NCBI GenBank assembly: GCA_020832565.1
Contig: JAFIEI010000010.1
Span: 1-64,000, forward strand
Reading direction: 5' to 3'
Origin: Salinarimonas sp.
GTDB lineage: Bacteria > Pseudomonadota > Alphaproteobacteria > Rhizobiales > Beijerinckiaceae
Length of the DNA: 64,000 nucleotides
Shown here: positions 8,125 through 16,525 of the stretch, piece after piece
How the letters are laid out: every line of letters begins with the position of its first letter
Position numbering within the stretch: position 1 is the stretch's first letter
The notes under the pieces: generated by a model
Databases searched by the model: none
Told to the model about the DNA's origin: nothing
The model's input: the letters and a program-made list of their open reading frames with translations, nothing else
Translations under genes and position numbers: made by a program

Positions 8125-9969
8125 TCACGCCTGCACCTCGCGCAGCGCCTCCAGGAAAACATCGCCGTAGCGGGTGAGCTTGGCCTGGCCGACGCCGTGG
8201 CAGGCGGCGAGTTCGGTGCGGTCGCGCGGGCGCATGAGCGCCATGTCAACGAGGGAGCGGTCGGTGAAGATGACATAGGCCGGCACTTCCTGCTCGCGGG
8301 CGAGCTGCATGCGCAGGGCCTTGAGCCGCGCCAGCACCGGATCGTCCGGCGCGATCCCCGATTCCGCGATGGCGCCGGCGCGGCGCTGCTTCTCGCCCTT
8401 GCCGCGCCTGGTGCTCTCCAGCACGTCCGAGCGCAGGGTTACCGTCTCACGCCCGCGCAGGACGGCGTCGCCACGCTCGGTAATGCGCCAGCGCCCGTGA
8501 TCGTCGATCGCGATCTGGACGAGCCCGGCCGCATAGATCTGGCGCATCAGGGAGCGCCAGGCCTGTTTCGGGCGATCCTTGCCGACCCCGAAGGTCTTCA
8601 GCCCGTGATGGCCGTGGCGGCGGACCTGCTCGGTCTCCTCGCCGACGAGGATCGCGACCACGTGCTCGGCCCCGAAGCGCTCGCCCGTGCGCGCGATGGC
8701 GGAGAGGATCTTCTGCGCCTCGATGGTGGCATCGAAACGCGTCACCCCGCCCAGGCACAGATCGCAATGCCCGCAGGGCTGCGATTCCTCGCCGAAATAC
8801 GAAAGCAGCGTCTGCCTGCGGCATTGCGGCGCCTCGCAGAGCGAGACCAGCGCGTCGAGGCGCTGGCGCTCGATGCGCTTTTGCTCGTCGGACGCGTTGG
8901 ATTCCTCGATCTGCGTGCGGCGCAGCCGGATATCTTCCAGACCATAGAGCGAGAGCGTATCGGCCGGGGCGCCATCGCGCCCGGCGCGGCCGATCTCCTG
9001 ATAATAGGCCTCGATCGATTTCGGCAGGGCGGCATGCACCACGAAGCGCACATCCGGCTTGTCGATCCCCATGCCGAAAGCGACCGTCGCCACCATCACG
9101 ATCCCGTCCTCGCGCAGGAACCGGTCCTGCCGGCGCGAGCGCTCCTGCGATTCGATGCCGGCATGATAGGCGAGCGCCGTGACGCCTTTGTCTGACAACG
9201 TCTGCGCCAGCGACTCCGTCGCCTTGCGCGAGGCGCAATAGACGATGCCGCTCTCGCCGCGATGCTTTTCGAGAAAGCGCAGGATCTGGCGGCTGCGATC
9301 GGTGCGCGGCTCCATGGCGAGATAGAGATTGGGCCGGTCGAAACCATGGACGAAAGTGGTCGGCTCCTGCGTGAAGAGTTGGCCGGCAATGTCGCCGCGC
9401 GTGGCGATGTCGGCAGTCGCTGTGAGCGCGATGGTCTGGATGTCGCCGAGGCGGCGGCGGACATCGCCGAGAGCCGCATATTCGGGTCGGAAATCGTGCC
9501 CCCATTGCGAGACGCAATGGGCCTCGTCGATGGCGAGCAGCCGCGCACCGGATCGCGCGAGCCATTCCGCCGTGCCGTTATTCACCAGCCGCTCCGGCGA
9601 GATGTAGAGCAGCCGCAGCGCCCCCGCGCGCAGGGCATCGCGCACGCGGTCGTTCTCGTCCTGGTCATTGGCGGAATTGAGCGCCCCCGCCGCGACGCCG
9701 TTGGTGCGCAACTGCGCCACCTGGTCCCGCATCAGTGCGATCAGCGGCGAGACCACCACGGTCAGCCCGTCGCGCATGAGTGCGGGGAGCTGGTAGCACA
9801 TGGATTTGCCCGCACCCGTGGGCATCACCGCGAGCACATCGCGCCCGTCCAGTACGGCGGCGATCACCTCGTCCTGCCCGGGGCGGAAATCCGGATAGCC
9901 GAAGGTCTCGCGCATGGCTGCGCGGGCCGTGTCGAGGGGGTTCGACGAATCAAGAGCGAGCGCCGTCAT
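8125..9969 (-). CDS. recQ: ATP-dependent DNA helicase RecQ
   Basis: A 614-residue superfamily 2 3'-5' DNA helicase acting in recombination and repair of stalled forks. Walker A is MPTGAGKSMCYQLPAL and the DExH box is LLAIDEAHCVSQWGHDFRPE, followed by ALTATAD, GIVYCASRK and the QEIGRAGRDGAP motif VI. The RecQ zinc-binding region is present (CEAPQCRRQ, then CGHCDLC). An RQC winged helix and a C-terminal HRDC domain (FTDRSLVDMALMRPRDRTE) complete the classic order. The ATG at 9969 begins MTALALDSSNPLDTA; upstream residues read in frame look non-native. The gene faces the PaaK-like gene and stands alone. Confidence 0.95.
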   Translation of the reverse strand: MTALALDSSNPLDTARAAMRETFGYPDFRPGQDEVIAAVLDGRDVLAVMPTGAGKSMCYQLPALMRDGLTVVVSPLIALMRDQVAQLRTNGVAAGALNSANDQDENDRVRDALRAGALRLLYISPERLVNNGTAEWLARSGARLLAIDEAHCVSQWGHDFRPEYAALGDVRRRLGDIQTIALTATADIATRGDIAGQLFTQEPTTFVHGFDRPNLYLAMEPRTDRSRQILRFLEKHRGESGIVYCASRKATESLAQTLSDKGVTALAYHAGIESQERSRRQDRFLREDGIVMVATVAFGMGIDKPDVRFVVHAALPKSIEAYYQEIGRAGRDGAPADTLSLYGLEDIRLRRTQIEESNASDEQKRIERQRLDALVSLCEAPQCRRQTLLSYFGEESQPCGHCDLCLGGVTRFDATIEAQKILSAIARTGERFGAEHVVAILVGEETEQVRRHGHHGLKTFGVGKDRPKQAWRSLMRQIYAAGLVQIAIDDHGRWRITERGDAVLRGRETVTLRSDVLESTRRGKGEKQRRAGAIAESGIAPDDPVLARLKALRMQLAREQEVPAYVIFTDRSLVDMALMRPRDRTELAACHGVGQAKLTRYGDVFLEALREVQA

Positions 9970-10083
9970 GGCGACTGGATAGAGGGTTTCGCGCTGCGAT
10001 GAAATCACGCGTGAGCACGCCGGCGACATTTTTCCGTGGAGGAAGCGCCGCCGGCGCGCGGTTGGCATCAGTCGCGGATCGGA

Positions 10084-11100
10084 TCAAGCGATGGCGATCA
10101 CGCATTTGCCCCGGTTGCGCCCGGCGAGCAGGCCGATCAGCGCCTGCGGTGCGTTTTCCAGTCCCGCGACGACGTCTTCCAGCCCGCGAATCTCGCCCTT
10201 GCCCACAAGCGGGGCGACCTCGCCCAGAAAATCCGGGTAGCGTGCGCTTTGATCCGAGACGATGAAGCCGCGCAAGCTGAGGCGCTGCACCAGGACCTGG
10301 CGCATCAACCGTGCGAGCGGGGTGGCATCGGCCGGTGCGGCGCTTTCATTGTAATGGGAGACCAGGCCGCAGACCGGGATGCGGGCGAAGTCGTTGAGGA
10401 GTGGCAGCACGGTTTCGAGCACCGGCCCGCCGATATTCTCGAAATAGACGTCGATCCCGTCCGGGCAGGCGGCGGCGAGATTTTTCGCGAAATCGGGATC
10501 ACGGTGATCGATGGCCTGGTCGAAACCGAAGGTCTCGCGGGCGAGCGCGCATTTCTCCGCGCCGCCGGCAATCGCGACCGTGCGGGCACCGGCGCGCTTT
10601 GCGAGCTGCCCGGACATGGAACCCACGGGCCCGGTGGCCGCACCGACGACGAAGGTCTCGCCTGCCTTGACGCCGCCGACGAGATCGAGCCCGATCCATG
10701 CGGTAAAGCCCGGCATGCCCATGACGCCGAGCCAGGCCGGGGGCGGAATCAGGTCGGGATCGATGCGCCGCACAGCCTTCGCCGGCAGGAGCGCGTAATC
10801 CTGCCATCCGCCCGAAGCGATGACGCTGTCGCCGGGATTGAAATCGGCGCTGCCCGAGGCAACGACCTCGCCTACAGTCTGGCCGCCGAGTGTTTCCCCA
10901 ATCTCATAGGGCGGCACGTAGGATTTCCCCTCGTTCATGCGCAGGCGCATATAGGGATCGAGGGAGAGATGACGGTTGCGGACGAGCACCATGTCCTGCG
11001 GGGCGGACGCGTCGATTTCGTCCGTCTCCAGCCGGAAATCCCCCGGCACCGGCTCCCCTTGCGGACGGGCGGCAAGCACCCAGCGGCGGTTGGTCGGCAT
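10084..11100 (-). CDS. MDR-family NADP-dependent oxidoreductase (curcumin reductase-like)
   Basis: A 338-residue medium-chain dehydrogenase/reductase of the leukotriene B4 dehydrogenase/CurA branch, which reduces double bonds of alpha,beta-unsaturated ketones or aldehydes using NADPH. Visible features are LSLDPYMRLRMNEGKSY, the GMPGFTAWIGL segment, the nucleotide-binding VVGAATGPVGSMSGQLAK, and YFENIGGPVLETVLPLL. There are no zinc ligands, as expected for this branch. The ATG at 11100 has GGGAGA about 8 bases upstream. The gene is divergent from bioY across about 200 bases. The physiological substrate is unknown. Confidence 0.88.
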   Translation of the reverse strand: MPTNRRWVLAARPQGEPVPGDFRLETDEIDASAPQDMVLVRNRHLSLDPYMRLRMNEGKSYVPPYEIGETLGGQTVGEVVASGSADFNPGDSVIASGGWQDYALLPAKAVRRIDPDLIPPPAWLGVMGMPGFTAWIGLDLVGGVKAGETFVVGAATGPVGSMSGQLAKRAGARTVAIAGGAEKCALARETFGFDQAIDHRDPDFAKNLAAACPDGIDVYFENIGGPVLETVLPLLNDFARIPVCGLVSHYNESAAPADATPLARLMRQVLVQRLSLRGFIVSDQSARYPDFLGEVAPLVGKGEIRGLEDVVAGLENAPQALIGLLAGRNRGKCVIAIA

Positions 11101-11243
11101 ATGGCTTTCTCCCTTTGAGACTTGCGGGCGACGCTTGCAGCATTCGGTCCGCTTCGTGCGATGCGCTTGCGTTCTTCGCTCAAGATAGGTCATCTCACGG
11201 CGGATTGCGCCCGCTATCGGCATGTTTTCTCGGCGCGAAACAA

Positions 11244-11272
11244 TTGACGCAGGCGAGACCTCGCCATATGCA
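11244..11272 (+). promoter_or_regulatory. Candidate housekeeping promoter for bioY
   Basis: TTGACG (11244-11249) and TATGCA (11267-11272) are separated by 17 bases and lie 36 bases upstream of the bioY ATG, a good fit to a sigma-70 promoter. I searched the same interval by eye for a BioR-like TTATnnATAA operator and did not see one. Confidence 0.45.
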
Positions 11273-11307
11273 ACCGAAACAATCCCTGCATCGTTTGTGA
11301 GATTCCA

Positions 11308-11916
11308 ATGACGAATTCCCCCGACCAGCAGCCGTCCGAACCCGGTTCTCGCCCCACCGAGGTGATGCGCACCGTCGACCTCGCGCGCATCGCGTTGTTT
11401 GCGGCCATCATCGCAGTGCTCGGCCTCGTGCCCGCGATTCCGATCCCATTCCTGCCCGTGCCGATCACGGCACAGACGCTCGGCGTGATGCTCGCCGGCG
11501 CCGTGCTCGGCGGCTGGCGCGGTGCGCTCGCCGTGCTCGTCTTCCTTGCCCTCGTCGCCATCGGCATGCCGCTTCTGCCCGGCGGTCGCGGCGGTATCGC
11601 TGTCTTCATGGGCCCGACTGCGGGCTTCCTCCTGGCATGGCCGATCGGCGCCTTCGTCATCGGCTGGCTGATGGAGCGCTACGGGCGCGAAGGCGCCTTC
11701 GTTCCGGCATTCCTTGCCAGCATAGTCGGCGGTATCGTGGTGATCTATGCCGGCGGCATCGCCTGGCTCGCCGTGGTGGCCGGCGTGCCGCTCTGGACGG
11801 CCACGACGGGTTCGCTCGCCTTCATACCCGGCGACCTGATCAAGGCGGTGGCCGCTGCCTCTGTTGCCACCAGCGTGCACCGGGTCTATCCGGCTCTGGG
11901 GCGCACCGGCGGCTGA
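11308..11916 (+). CDS. bioY: Biotin transporter BioY
   Basis: A 202-residue membrane protein, the substrate-binding S component of the energy-coupling-factor (ECF) biotin transporter. About six helices are visible, with family stretches PFLPVPITAQTLGVMLAGAV, GGRGGIAVFMGPTAGFLLAW and FIPGDLIKAVAAAS. The partners BioM and BioN are not adjacent; some BioY proteins work with shared modules or alone, so the transport mode is open. The start follows a candidate promoter, and the gene runs 39 bases ahead of purD, so readthrough into purD is plausible. Confidence 0.93.
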   Translation: MTNSPDQQPSEPGSRPTEVMRTVDLARIALFAAIIAVLGLVPAIPIPFLPVPITAQTLGVMLAGAVLGGWRGALAVLVFLALVAIGMPLLPGGRGGIAVFMGPTAGFLLAWPIGAFVIGWLMERYGREGAFVPAFLASIVGGIVVIYAGGIAWLAVVAGVPLWTATTGSLAFIPGDLIKAVAAASVATSVHRVYPALGRTGG

Positions 11917-11955
11917 TTCGACGCGCCGTTTTGTGCGCGGCACGGGAGTTGAGCG

Positions 11956-13248
11956 ATGAAGATCCTGCTGATCGGTTCGGGCGGTCGTGAGCATGCGCTG
12001 GCCCACGGCCTCGCCGCCAGCCCGCTCTGCGAGCGGCTCTTCATCGCCCCCGGCAATCCCGGAACGGCGGCTTTGGGCGAGAACCGGGACTTGCCGCTGA
12101 GCGATCACGCGGCGATGCGCACCTTCTGCGACGAACAGGCGATCGATCTCGTCGTGATCGGCCCGGAAGCACCGCTCGTCGACGGGCTCGTGGACAGCCT
12201 GACCGATGCCGGGATCGCATGTTTCGGCCCCCGCCGCGCGGCGGCGCAGCTCGAAGGCTCGAAAGCCTTCACCAAGGAAATCTGCGCCGCTTACGGAATT
12301 CCGACCGCCGGCTATGCCCGCTGCGACGATCGCGAGAGCGCCATGGCGGAAATCCGCCGGCGCGGGGCGCCGATCGTGATCAAGGCCGACGGGCTCGCCG
12401 CCGGCAAGGGCGTCGTCGTGGCCATGACCATGGACGAGGCCGAGGCTGCGGTGGAATTCATGTTCGCCGGCGGCCTCGGCGAGGCCGGGGCGAGCGTCGT
12501 GATCGAGGATTTCCTCGAAGGCGAGGAAGCGAGCTTCTTCGCCATCTGCGACGGTCGGACCGCGCTGCCACTCGCCTCGGCGCAGGATCACAAGCGCGCC
12601 TTCGACGGCGATACCGGCCCCAATACGGGCGGCATGGGCGCCTATTCGCCCGCACCGGTGATGACCCCGGCGTTGGAGGCACAGGTGATGCGCGAGATCA
12701 TCGCGCCGACCCTGCGCGCCATGGCTGATCGCGGTACACCCTTTACCGGCATTCTCTATGCGGGGCTGATGATCACCGGGGAAGGCCCGCAACTGATCGA
12801 ATACAATGTCCGCTTCGGCGATCCCGAAACGCAGGTGCTGATCCCGCGTCTCGCAAGCGATCTCGCCACGCTGTTCATGGCGGCAGCCCACGGCAAGCTT
12901 GCCGATCTGCCGCCCCTGCGCTGGCGTGAGGAGACTGCGCTGACCGTGGTGCTGGCCACGCGCGGCTATCCGGGCAAGGTGGAAAACGGCAGCGAAATCC
13001 GCGGCGTCGAGCAAGCCGGCGCCCTTCCCGACACCCTGGTCTTCCATGCCGGCACGCGCATGAACGAGGGCATGCTCACCGCCCATGGCGGGCGGGTGCT
13101 GGCCGTGACGGGGCTCGGTGCCGATGTGGCGCAGGCGCGTGAGCGCGCCTATCGCGGCGTGTCGGAGATCCACTGGCCGGAGGGGTTCTGCCGCTCCGAT
13201 ATCGGATGGCGCGCACTCGCACGAGAGACCGGCAGCGACGACGCCTAG
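11956..13248 (+). CDS. purD: Phosphoribosylamine-glycine ligase PurD
   Basis: A 430-residue cytoplasmic ATP-grasp ligase that joins glycine to 5-phosphoribosylamine in step 2 of purine synthesis. The N-terminal domain opens with [19 protein letters not shown] and [10 protein letters not shown]. The ATP-grasp core has [36 protein letters not shown] and [11 protein letters not shown]. The C-terminal domain ([11 protein letters not shown]) is complete. Length is normal. Other purine genes are not nearby, as is common in this class. A likely terminator follows at 13265. Confidence 0.96.
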   Translation: MKILLIGSGGREHALAHGLAASPLCERLFIAPGNPGTAALGENRDLPLSDHAAMRTFCDEQAIDLVVIGPEAPLVDGLVDSLTDAGIACFGPRRAAAQLEGSKAFTKEICAAYGIPTAGYARCDDRESAMAEIRRRGAPIVIKADGLAAGKGVVVAMTMDEAEAAVEFMFAGGLGEAGASVVIEDFLEGEEASFFAICDGRTALPLASAQDHKRAFDGDTGPNTGGMGAYSPAPVMTPALEAQVMREIIAPTLRAMADRGTPFTGILYAGLMITGEGPQLIEYNVRFGDPETQVLIPRLASDLATLFMAAAHGKLADLPPLRWREETALTVVLATRGYPGKVENGSEIRGVEQAGALPDTLVFHAGTRMNEGMLTAHGGRVLAVTGLGADVAQARERAYRGVSEIHWPEGFCRSDIGWRALARETGSDDA

Positions 13249-13264
13249 GCAGCCCGGTCGCGCG

Positions 13265-13286
13265 CTGCGGGGATTTCCCCAGTTTT
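13265..13286 (+). terminator. Probable intrinsic terminator after purD
   Basis: A short GC stem (CTGCGGGGA / TCCCCAG with a one-base bulge, TT loop) is followed by TTTT and starts 17 bases after the purD stop. It is small but has the right order of elements. Confidence 0.5.
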
Positions 13287-13652
13287 CTGCACGATGCATA
13301 TCGGCGCGCGAGATCCGCGCGAATGGCAGCGCGAGAGTCCCCTTTGGAGTCGCGTTTGGATTCGCACGCGCCGCGCACCCGCCAGAAACATGGGTTTCCA
13401 GGGCGATCGGCTGCGATTTCGCCGATCGGCCCCAACCCGACATGACGGATTCGCGGCGCCGATTGTTGTCGATAGTCGATTCCCGGCCTCGGAAAGCACT
13501 TTGATCGGCGGGAGTCGCGCGGGATATAGTCGAGATGAAGGTGATTCGCGCCTCAGGCGGCATTCTGCCGACGGGACGGGCCCTTCACGCGCCGGCTGCG
13601 CGCATCGGTGATGCGTCTTGCCCAATTCGACCGCCCGCACGCGCTTCGACGG
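13287..13652. other. Intergenic stretch between purD and the YbjN gene
   Basis: No convincing gene is visible. It contains a perfect 8-bp inverted repeat (CGATCGGC 13404-13411, GCCGATCG 13421-13428, 9-nt loop) and a candidate promoter at 13501-13530. Short open frames on either strand have the composition of GC-rich noise. Earlier starts for the YbjN gene (GTG 13608, ATG 13611) fall at its end. Confidence 0.5.
13501..13530 (+). promoter_or_regulatory. Candidate promoter for the YbjN gene
   Basis: TTGATC (13501-13506), an 18-base spacer and TATAGT (13525-13530) resemble a sigma-70 promoter. This would give a leader of about 115 bases to the chosen ATG. Confidence 0.35.
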
Positions 13653-14159
13653 ATGACCATGACCCCGCTGCTGCTTCAAGACGATCGCGCCGAACATCCG
13701 CTCGACGAGGTCGAACGCCTCGCCGCGAACGAGCACTGGATCTTCGAGCGTTTCGATGCGGATGAGATGTGCGTATCGGTTTCCGGGCGCTGGGCCGATT
13801 ATCAGATCGCCTTCACCTGGATACCGGAGGTCGAGGCGCTGCACATCGCCTGCGCCTTCGATCTCAAGGTGCAGGAGCGCCGGCGGACCGAACTCCTTCA
13901 TCTGGTCTCGATGATCAACGAGCAGCTCTGGGTCGGCCATTTCGATCTCTGGGGCGCCGAACAGGTGGCAATGTATCGCCATGCACTGCTTCTCACCGGC
14001 GGCACCATGCCCGCGCGCGCGCAATGCGAGATGCTGATGAAATCGGCGATCGATGCATGCGAGCGGCACTATCAGGCATTCCAATTCGTGCTCTGGGCCG
14101 GAAAATCCGCCCGCGAGGCACTGGACAGCGTGCTCTTCGAGACCGAAGGTGAGGCCTGA
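13653..14159 (+). CDS. YbjN domain-containing protein
   Basis: A protein of about 168 residues, alphaproteobacterial YbjN type. The fold resembles type III secretion chaperones, and E. coli YbjN affects stress response and motility, but the molecular role is unsettled. Visible features are HPLDEVERLAANEHWIFERF, a strand-rich middle, MINEQLWVGHFDLW and AFQFVLWAGKSAREAL. The start is uncertain: ATG 13653 and 13659 fit the usual short lead before LLLQDDRAEHP, while GTG 13608 and ATG 13611 would add about 15 residues; none has a strong ribosome site. It ends 46 bases before proC, an order that recurs in relatives as I recall. Confidence 0.8.
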   Translation: MTMTPLLLQDDRAEHPLDEVERLAANEHWIFERFDADEMCVSVSGRWADYQIAFTWIPEVEALHIACAFDLKVQERRRTELLHLVSMINEQLWVGHFDLWGAEQVAMYRHALLLTGGTMPARAQCEMLMKSAIDACERHYQAFQFVLWAGKSAREALDSVLFETEGEA

Positions 14160-14205
14160 ATCCGGCTGCGCGCCAGAGACGGATCAGGAAAGCGGAGCGA
14201 AGGCG

Positions 14206-15048
14206 ATGAGTGTTGAAATGATCGGCCAGGCGAAGAACCTGCCCGGATCACTGCTGCTCGTAGGCGGCGGCAAGATGGGTGGGGCCATGCTCGAAGGCTG
14301 GCTGCGGGTGGGTCTGCGCGGCGCGGCGGCGACCGTGATCGAACCGCATCCCGGCCCCGAACTGCAACAGCTCTGCGCGGCGAAGGGCGTCGCCCTCAAT
14401 CCCGCGCGCGACACCATCGCGCCCCCCGAGGCGCTCGTTCTCGCGATCAAGCCACAGGTGCTCGGCGAGGTCGGACCGGAGGTCGCGCCCCTGGTCGATT
14501 CCCGCACCACGCTGATCTCGGTTCTCGCCGGCAAGACAATCGCCGATCTCGACGCGGCTATTCCCGGCTGTGGCGGCATCGTGCGTTCGATCCCCAATCT
14601 TCCCGCCGCGATCGCCCAGGGCGCCACCGGCGCCTGCACCTCGCCCGGCCTCGACGAGGCGCGCCGGGCCATGGCGGATGCGCTTCTCAACGCGATCGGC
14701 GTTGTCGCCTGGGTGGAGGACGAGGGGTTGATCGATGCCTGCACGGCCGTATCCGGTTCCGGCCCGGCCTACGTCTTTCTGTTGGCGGAAGAGCTGGCCC
14801 GGGCGGGCGTCGATGCCGGGCTGCCGGAAGAGCTCGCCCAGAAGCTCGCCCGTGCCACGGTCGCGGGTGCCGGCGCCATGCTGGCGCAAAGCCCGCTTCC
14901 GTCAGGAACCTTGCGCGAGAACGTGACGTCGAAGGGCGGCACCACGGCCGCCGCGCTCGAAGTGCTGATGGCCGAAAACGGTTTCCGCCCGCTTCTGCGC
15001 GATGCCGTCGCCGCAGCCAAGCGCCGGGCGGGGGAGCTTTCGGGTTAG
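14206..15048 (+). CDS. proC: Pyrroline-5-carboxylate reductase
   Basis: A 280-residue NAD(P)H-dependent reductase that makes proline from pyrroline-5-carboxylate. The Rossmann motif is LLVGGGKMGGAMLEGWL near residues 16-32. Family signatures include ALVLAIKPQVL, VRSIPNLPAAIAQGATGAC, TAVSGSGPAYVFLLAEEL and the C-terminal LRENVTSKGGTTAAALEVL. The length is normal for the decameric cytoplasmic enzyme. The ATG at 14206 is preceded closely by GAAGG. It probably shares a transcript with the YbjN gene. Confidence 0.95.
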   Translation: MSVEMIGQAKNLPGSLLLVGGGKMGGAMLEGWLRVGLRGAAATVIEPHPGPELQQLCAAKGVALNPARDTIAPPEALVLAIKPQVLGEVGPEVAPLVDSRTTLISVLAGKTIADLDAAIPGCGGIVRSIPNLPAAIAQGATGACTSPGLDEARRAMADALLNAIGVVAWVEDEGLIDACTAVSGSGPAYVFLLAEELARAGVDAGLPEELAQKLARATVAGAGAMLAQSPLPSGTLRENVTSKGGTTAAALEVLMAENGFRPLLRDAVAAAKRRAGELSG

Positions 15049-15056
15049 GAGGTTTC

Positions 15057-15072
15057 CACCCGGCACCGGGTG
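15057..15072 (+). terminator. Small hairpin after proC
   Basis: CACCCGG CA CCGGGTG is a perfect 7-bp stem 8 bases after the proC stop. There is no T-run, so it may only be a weak terminator or 3' end stabiliser. Confidence 0.3.
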
Positions 15073-15257
15073 AATCGCGGAGTTGAAGGTCGCGTCAGCC
15101 GAGCGATCATACCGGCATTGCACGATTAACCCCCGATGGGTGCGTGATTCGGGCGTTTTGCCCTACACAGCCGGTCCGCCCGCGTTATCATCACCATGCG
15201 GCCCGGCGCGGAAATGCGGCGGGTTGACAACGGGACCGGCGAAAACGGGAGAGCGGC

Positions 15258-16022
15258 ATGGCCACCAGCAGGAAGAAACCGGGACGCGACGAGATCGTCG
15301 AGGCGACCATGGCGCTGGCCGCGGATCGCCCCTGGGACGATATCGAGCTCGGCGACATCGCCGAGGCGGCGGAAATCACGCTGGCGGACCTGCGTGAGCA
15401 TTTCCCCTCGAAGGGGGCAGTGCTCGGTGGCTTTGCCCGCAAGATCGACATGACGGTGCTCACCGGCAGTTCCGATGATCTCATCGGCGAACCTGCCCGC
15501 GAGCGCCTCTTCGACGTCTATATGCGCTATATCGATGCGCTCACGCCCTACAAGCCGGCTCTGCGCCGCATCGCCTATGCGGTGCGCCGCGAGCCTCTGA
15601 CCATCGCAGCGCTGAACCAGGTGGCGTTGAATTCTCACCGCTACATGCTGGCGGCAGCCCATATCCCCACCGAGGACGCGCTCGGTCCGATCAAGCTGCA
15701 GGGTTCGGTCCTGACCATGGCGCGCACACTGGAAACCTGGCTCGACGACGATGATCCCGATCTCGCCCGTACCATGGCCCGGCTCGACCGGGAACTGGGG
15801 CGCGCCGAACGTTTCATGGAGCGCGCCGCCGACGTCCACCGCATGACGGCGCCCTTCCGTGCGATCGGCCAGGCCATCATGGAGAGCGGCGCACGGATGC
15901 GCCGCCGGCGTCATGAAAGCGATACCGGGGATCAGGGCGACGAGAATGCAGGGTTCGACAAGAATATCGATACGGATATCGATCGCCCCGGCGAGGATCG
16001 CGATCCGGCAGCGGCGATCTGA
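15258..16022 (+). CDS. TetR-family transcriptional regulator
   Basis: A 254-residue protein with an N-terminal TetR/AcrR helix-turn-helix: DEIVEATMALAADRPWDDIE, then LGDIAEAAEITLADLREHFP and SKGAVLGGFARK. The ligand domain (about 70-210) is all helical and contains the family-like YIDALTPYKPALRRIAYAV. The C-terminal 40 residues are very acidic and low in complexity (DTGDQGDENAGFDKNIDTDI), an odd tail for a repressor. The ATG follows GGGAGAG. Target genes are unknown; the csaA-like gene 35 bases downstream may be cotranscribed. Confidence 0.82.
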   Translation: MATSRKKPGRDEIVEATMALAADRPWDDIELGDIAEAAEITLADLREHFPSKGAVLGGFARKIDMTVLTGSSDDLIGEPARERLFDVYMRYIDALTPYKPALRRIAYAVRREPLTIAALNQVALNSHRYMLAAAHIPTEDALGPIKLQGSVLTMARTLETWLDDDDPDLARTMARLDRELGRAERFMERAADVHRMTAPFRAIGQAIMESGARMRRRRHESDTGDQGDENAGFDKNIDTDIDRPGEDRDPAAAI

Positions 16023-16057
16023 ATTTCAGCAGTGAAGAACGTAGTATCGGGGGGCAT

Positions 16058-16417
16058 ATGGCAAAGCCGGAATCCATCCAGCCGCTGATCGGCTTCGAGG
16101 ATTTTCTCGCCGTGGACATCCGCGTCGGGCGGATCGTTTCGGCCGAACCGTTTCCCGAGGCCCGCAAGCCGGCCTACAAGCTCACCATCGATTTCGGGCC
16201 GCAGATCGGCACCAAGCGCTCCTCGGCCCAGATTACCCGCAACCACGCGCTGGAGGACCTGCCGGGCATGCTGGTGCTCGCCGTGGTGAATTTCCCGCCG
16301 CGCCAGATCGGGCCGATGATGTCGGAAGTGCTGACCCTAGGCGTGCCGGATGCCGATGGCGAGGTGGTGCTGATCACGCCCTCCCGGGAGGCCGAGATCG
16401 GCGGGCGGCTCTACTGA
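16058..16417 (+). CDS. csaA: tRNA-binding protein, CsaA type
   Basis: A 119-residue stand-alone EMAP/Trbp111-type OB-fold protein. It opens FEDFLAVDIRVGRIVSAEPF and contains KLTIDFGPQIGTKRSSAQIT and VVNFPPRQIGPMMSEVLTLG, the standard tRNA-binding layout. CsaA was described as a secretion-related chaperone in Bacillus; the tRNA-binding fold is the firmer assignment. It is a homodimer in the cytoplasm in known members. Size is typical. Confidence 0.9.
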   Translation: MAKPESIQPLIGFEDFLAVDIRVGRIVSAEPFPEARKPAYKLTIDFGPQIGTKRSSAQITRNHALEDLPGMLVLAVVNFPPRQIGPMMSEVLTLGVPDADGEVVLITPSREAEIGGRLY

Positions 16418-16525
16418 ACCGGCCGCGCTTTCCACTTGGCCGTGCGGCGACAAGCGGGTTAGGCTCGGGATAAACCGGCTCTCGCAACCAGGCCGGTGCG
16501 TCCAGTTTGGGGGAAGGCGCCCGTC

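Noticed and set aside
11101-11307. BioR operator for bioY
   Set aside because: No TTATnnATAA-like dyad is visible in the gap.
10084-13563. Very long minus-strand frame over bioY and purD
   Set aside because: Only its last 338 codons (10084-11100) encode a real protein, the MDR reductase. The rest is antisense to bioY and purD.
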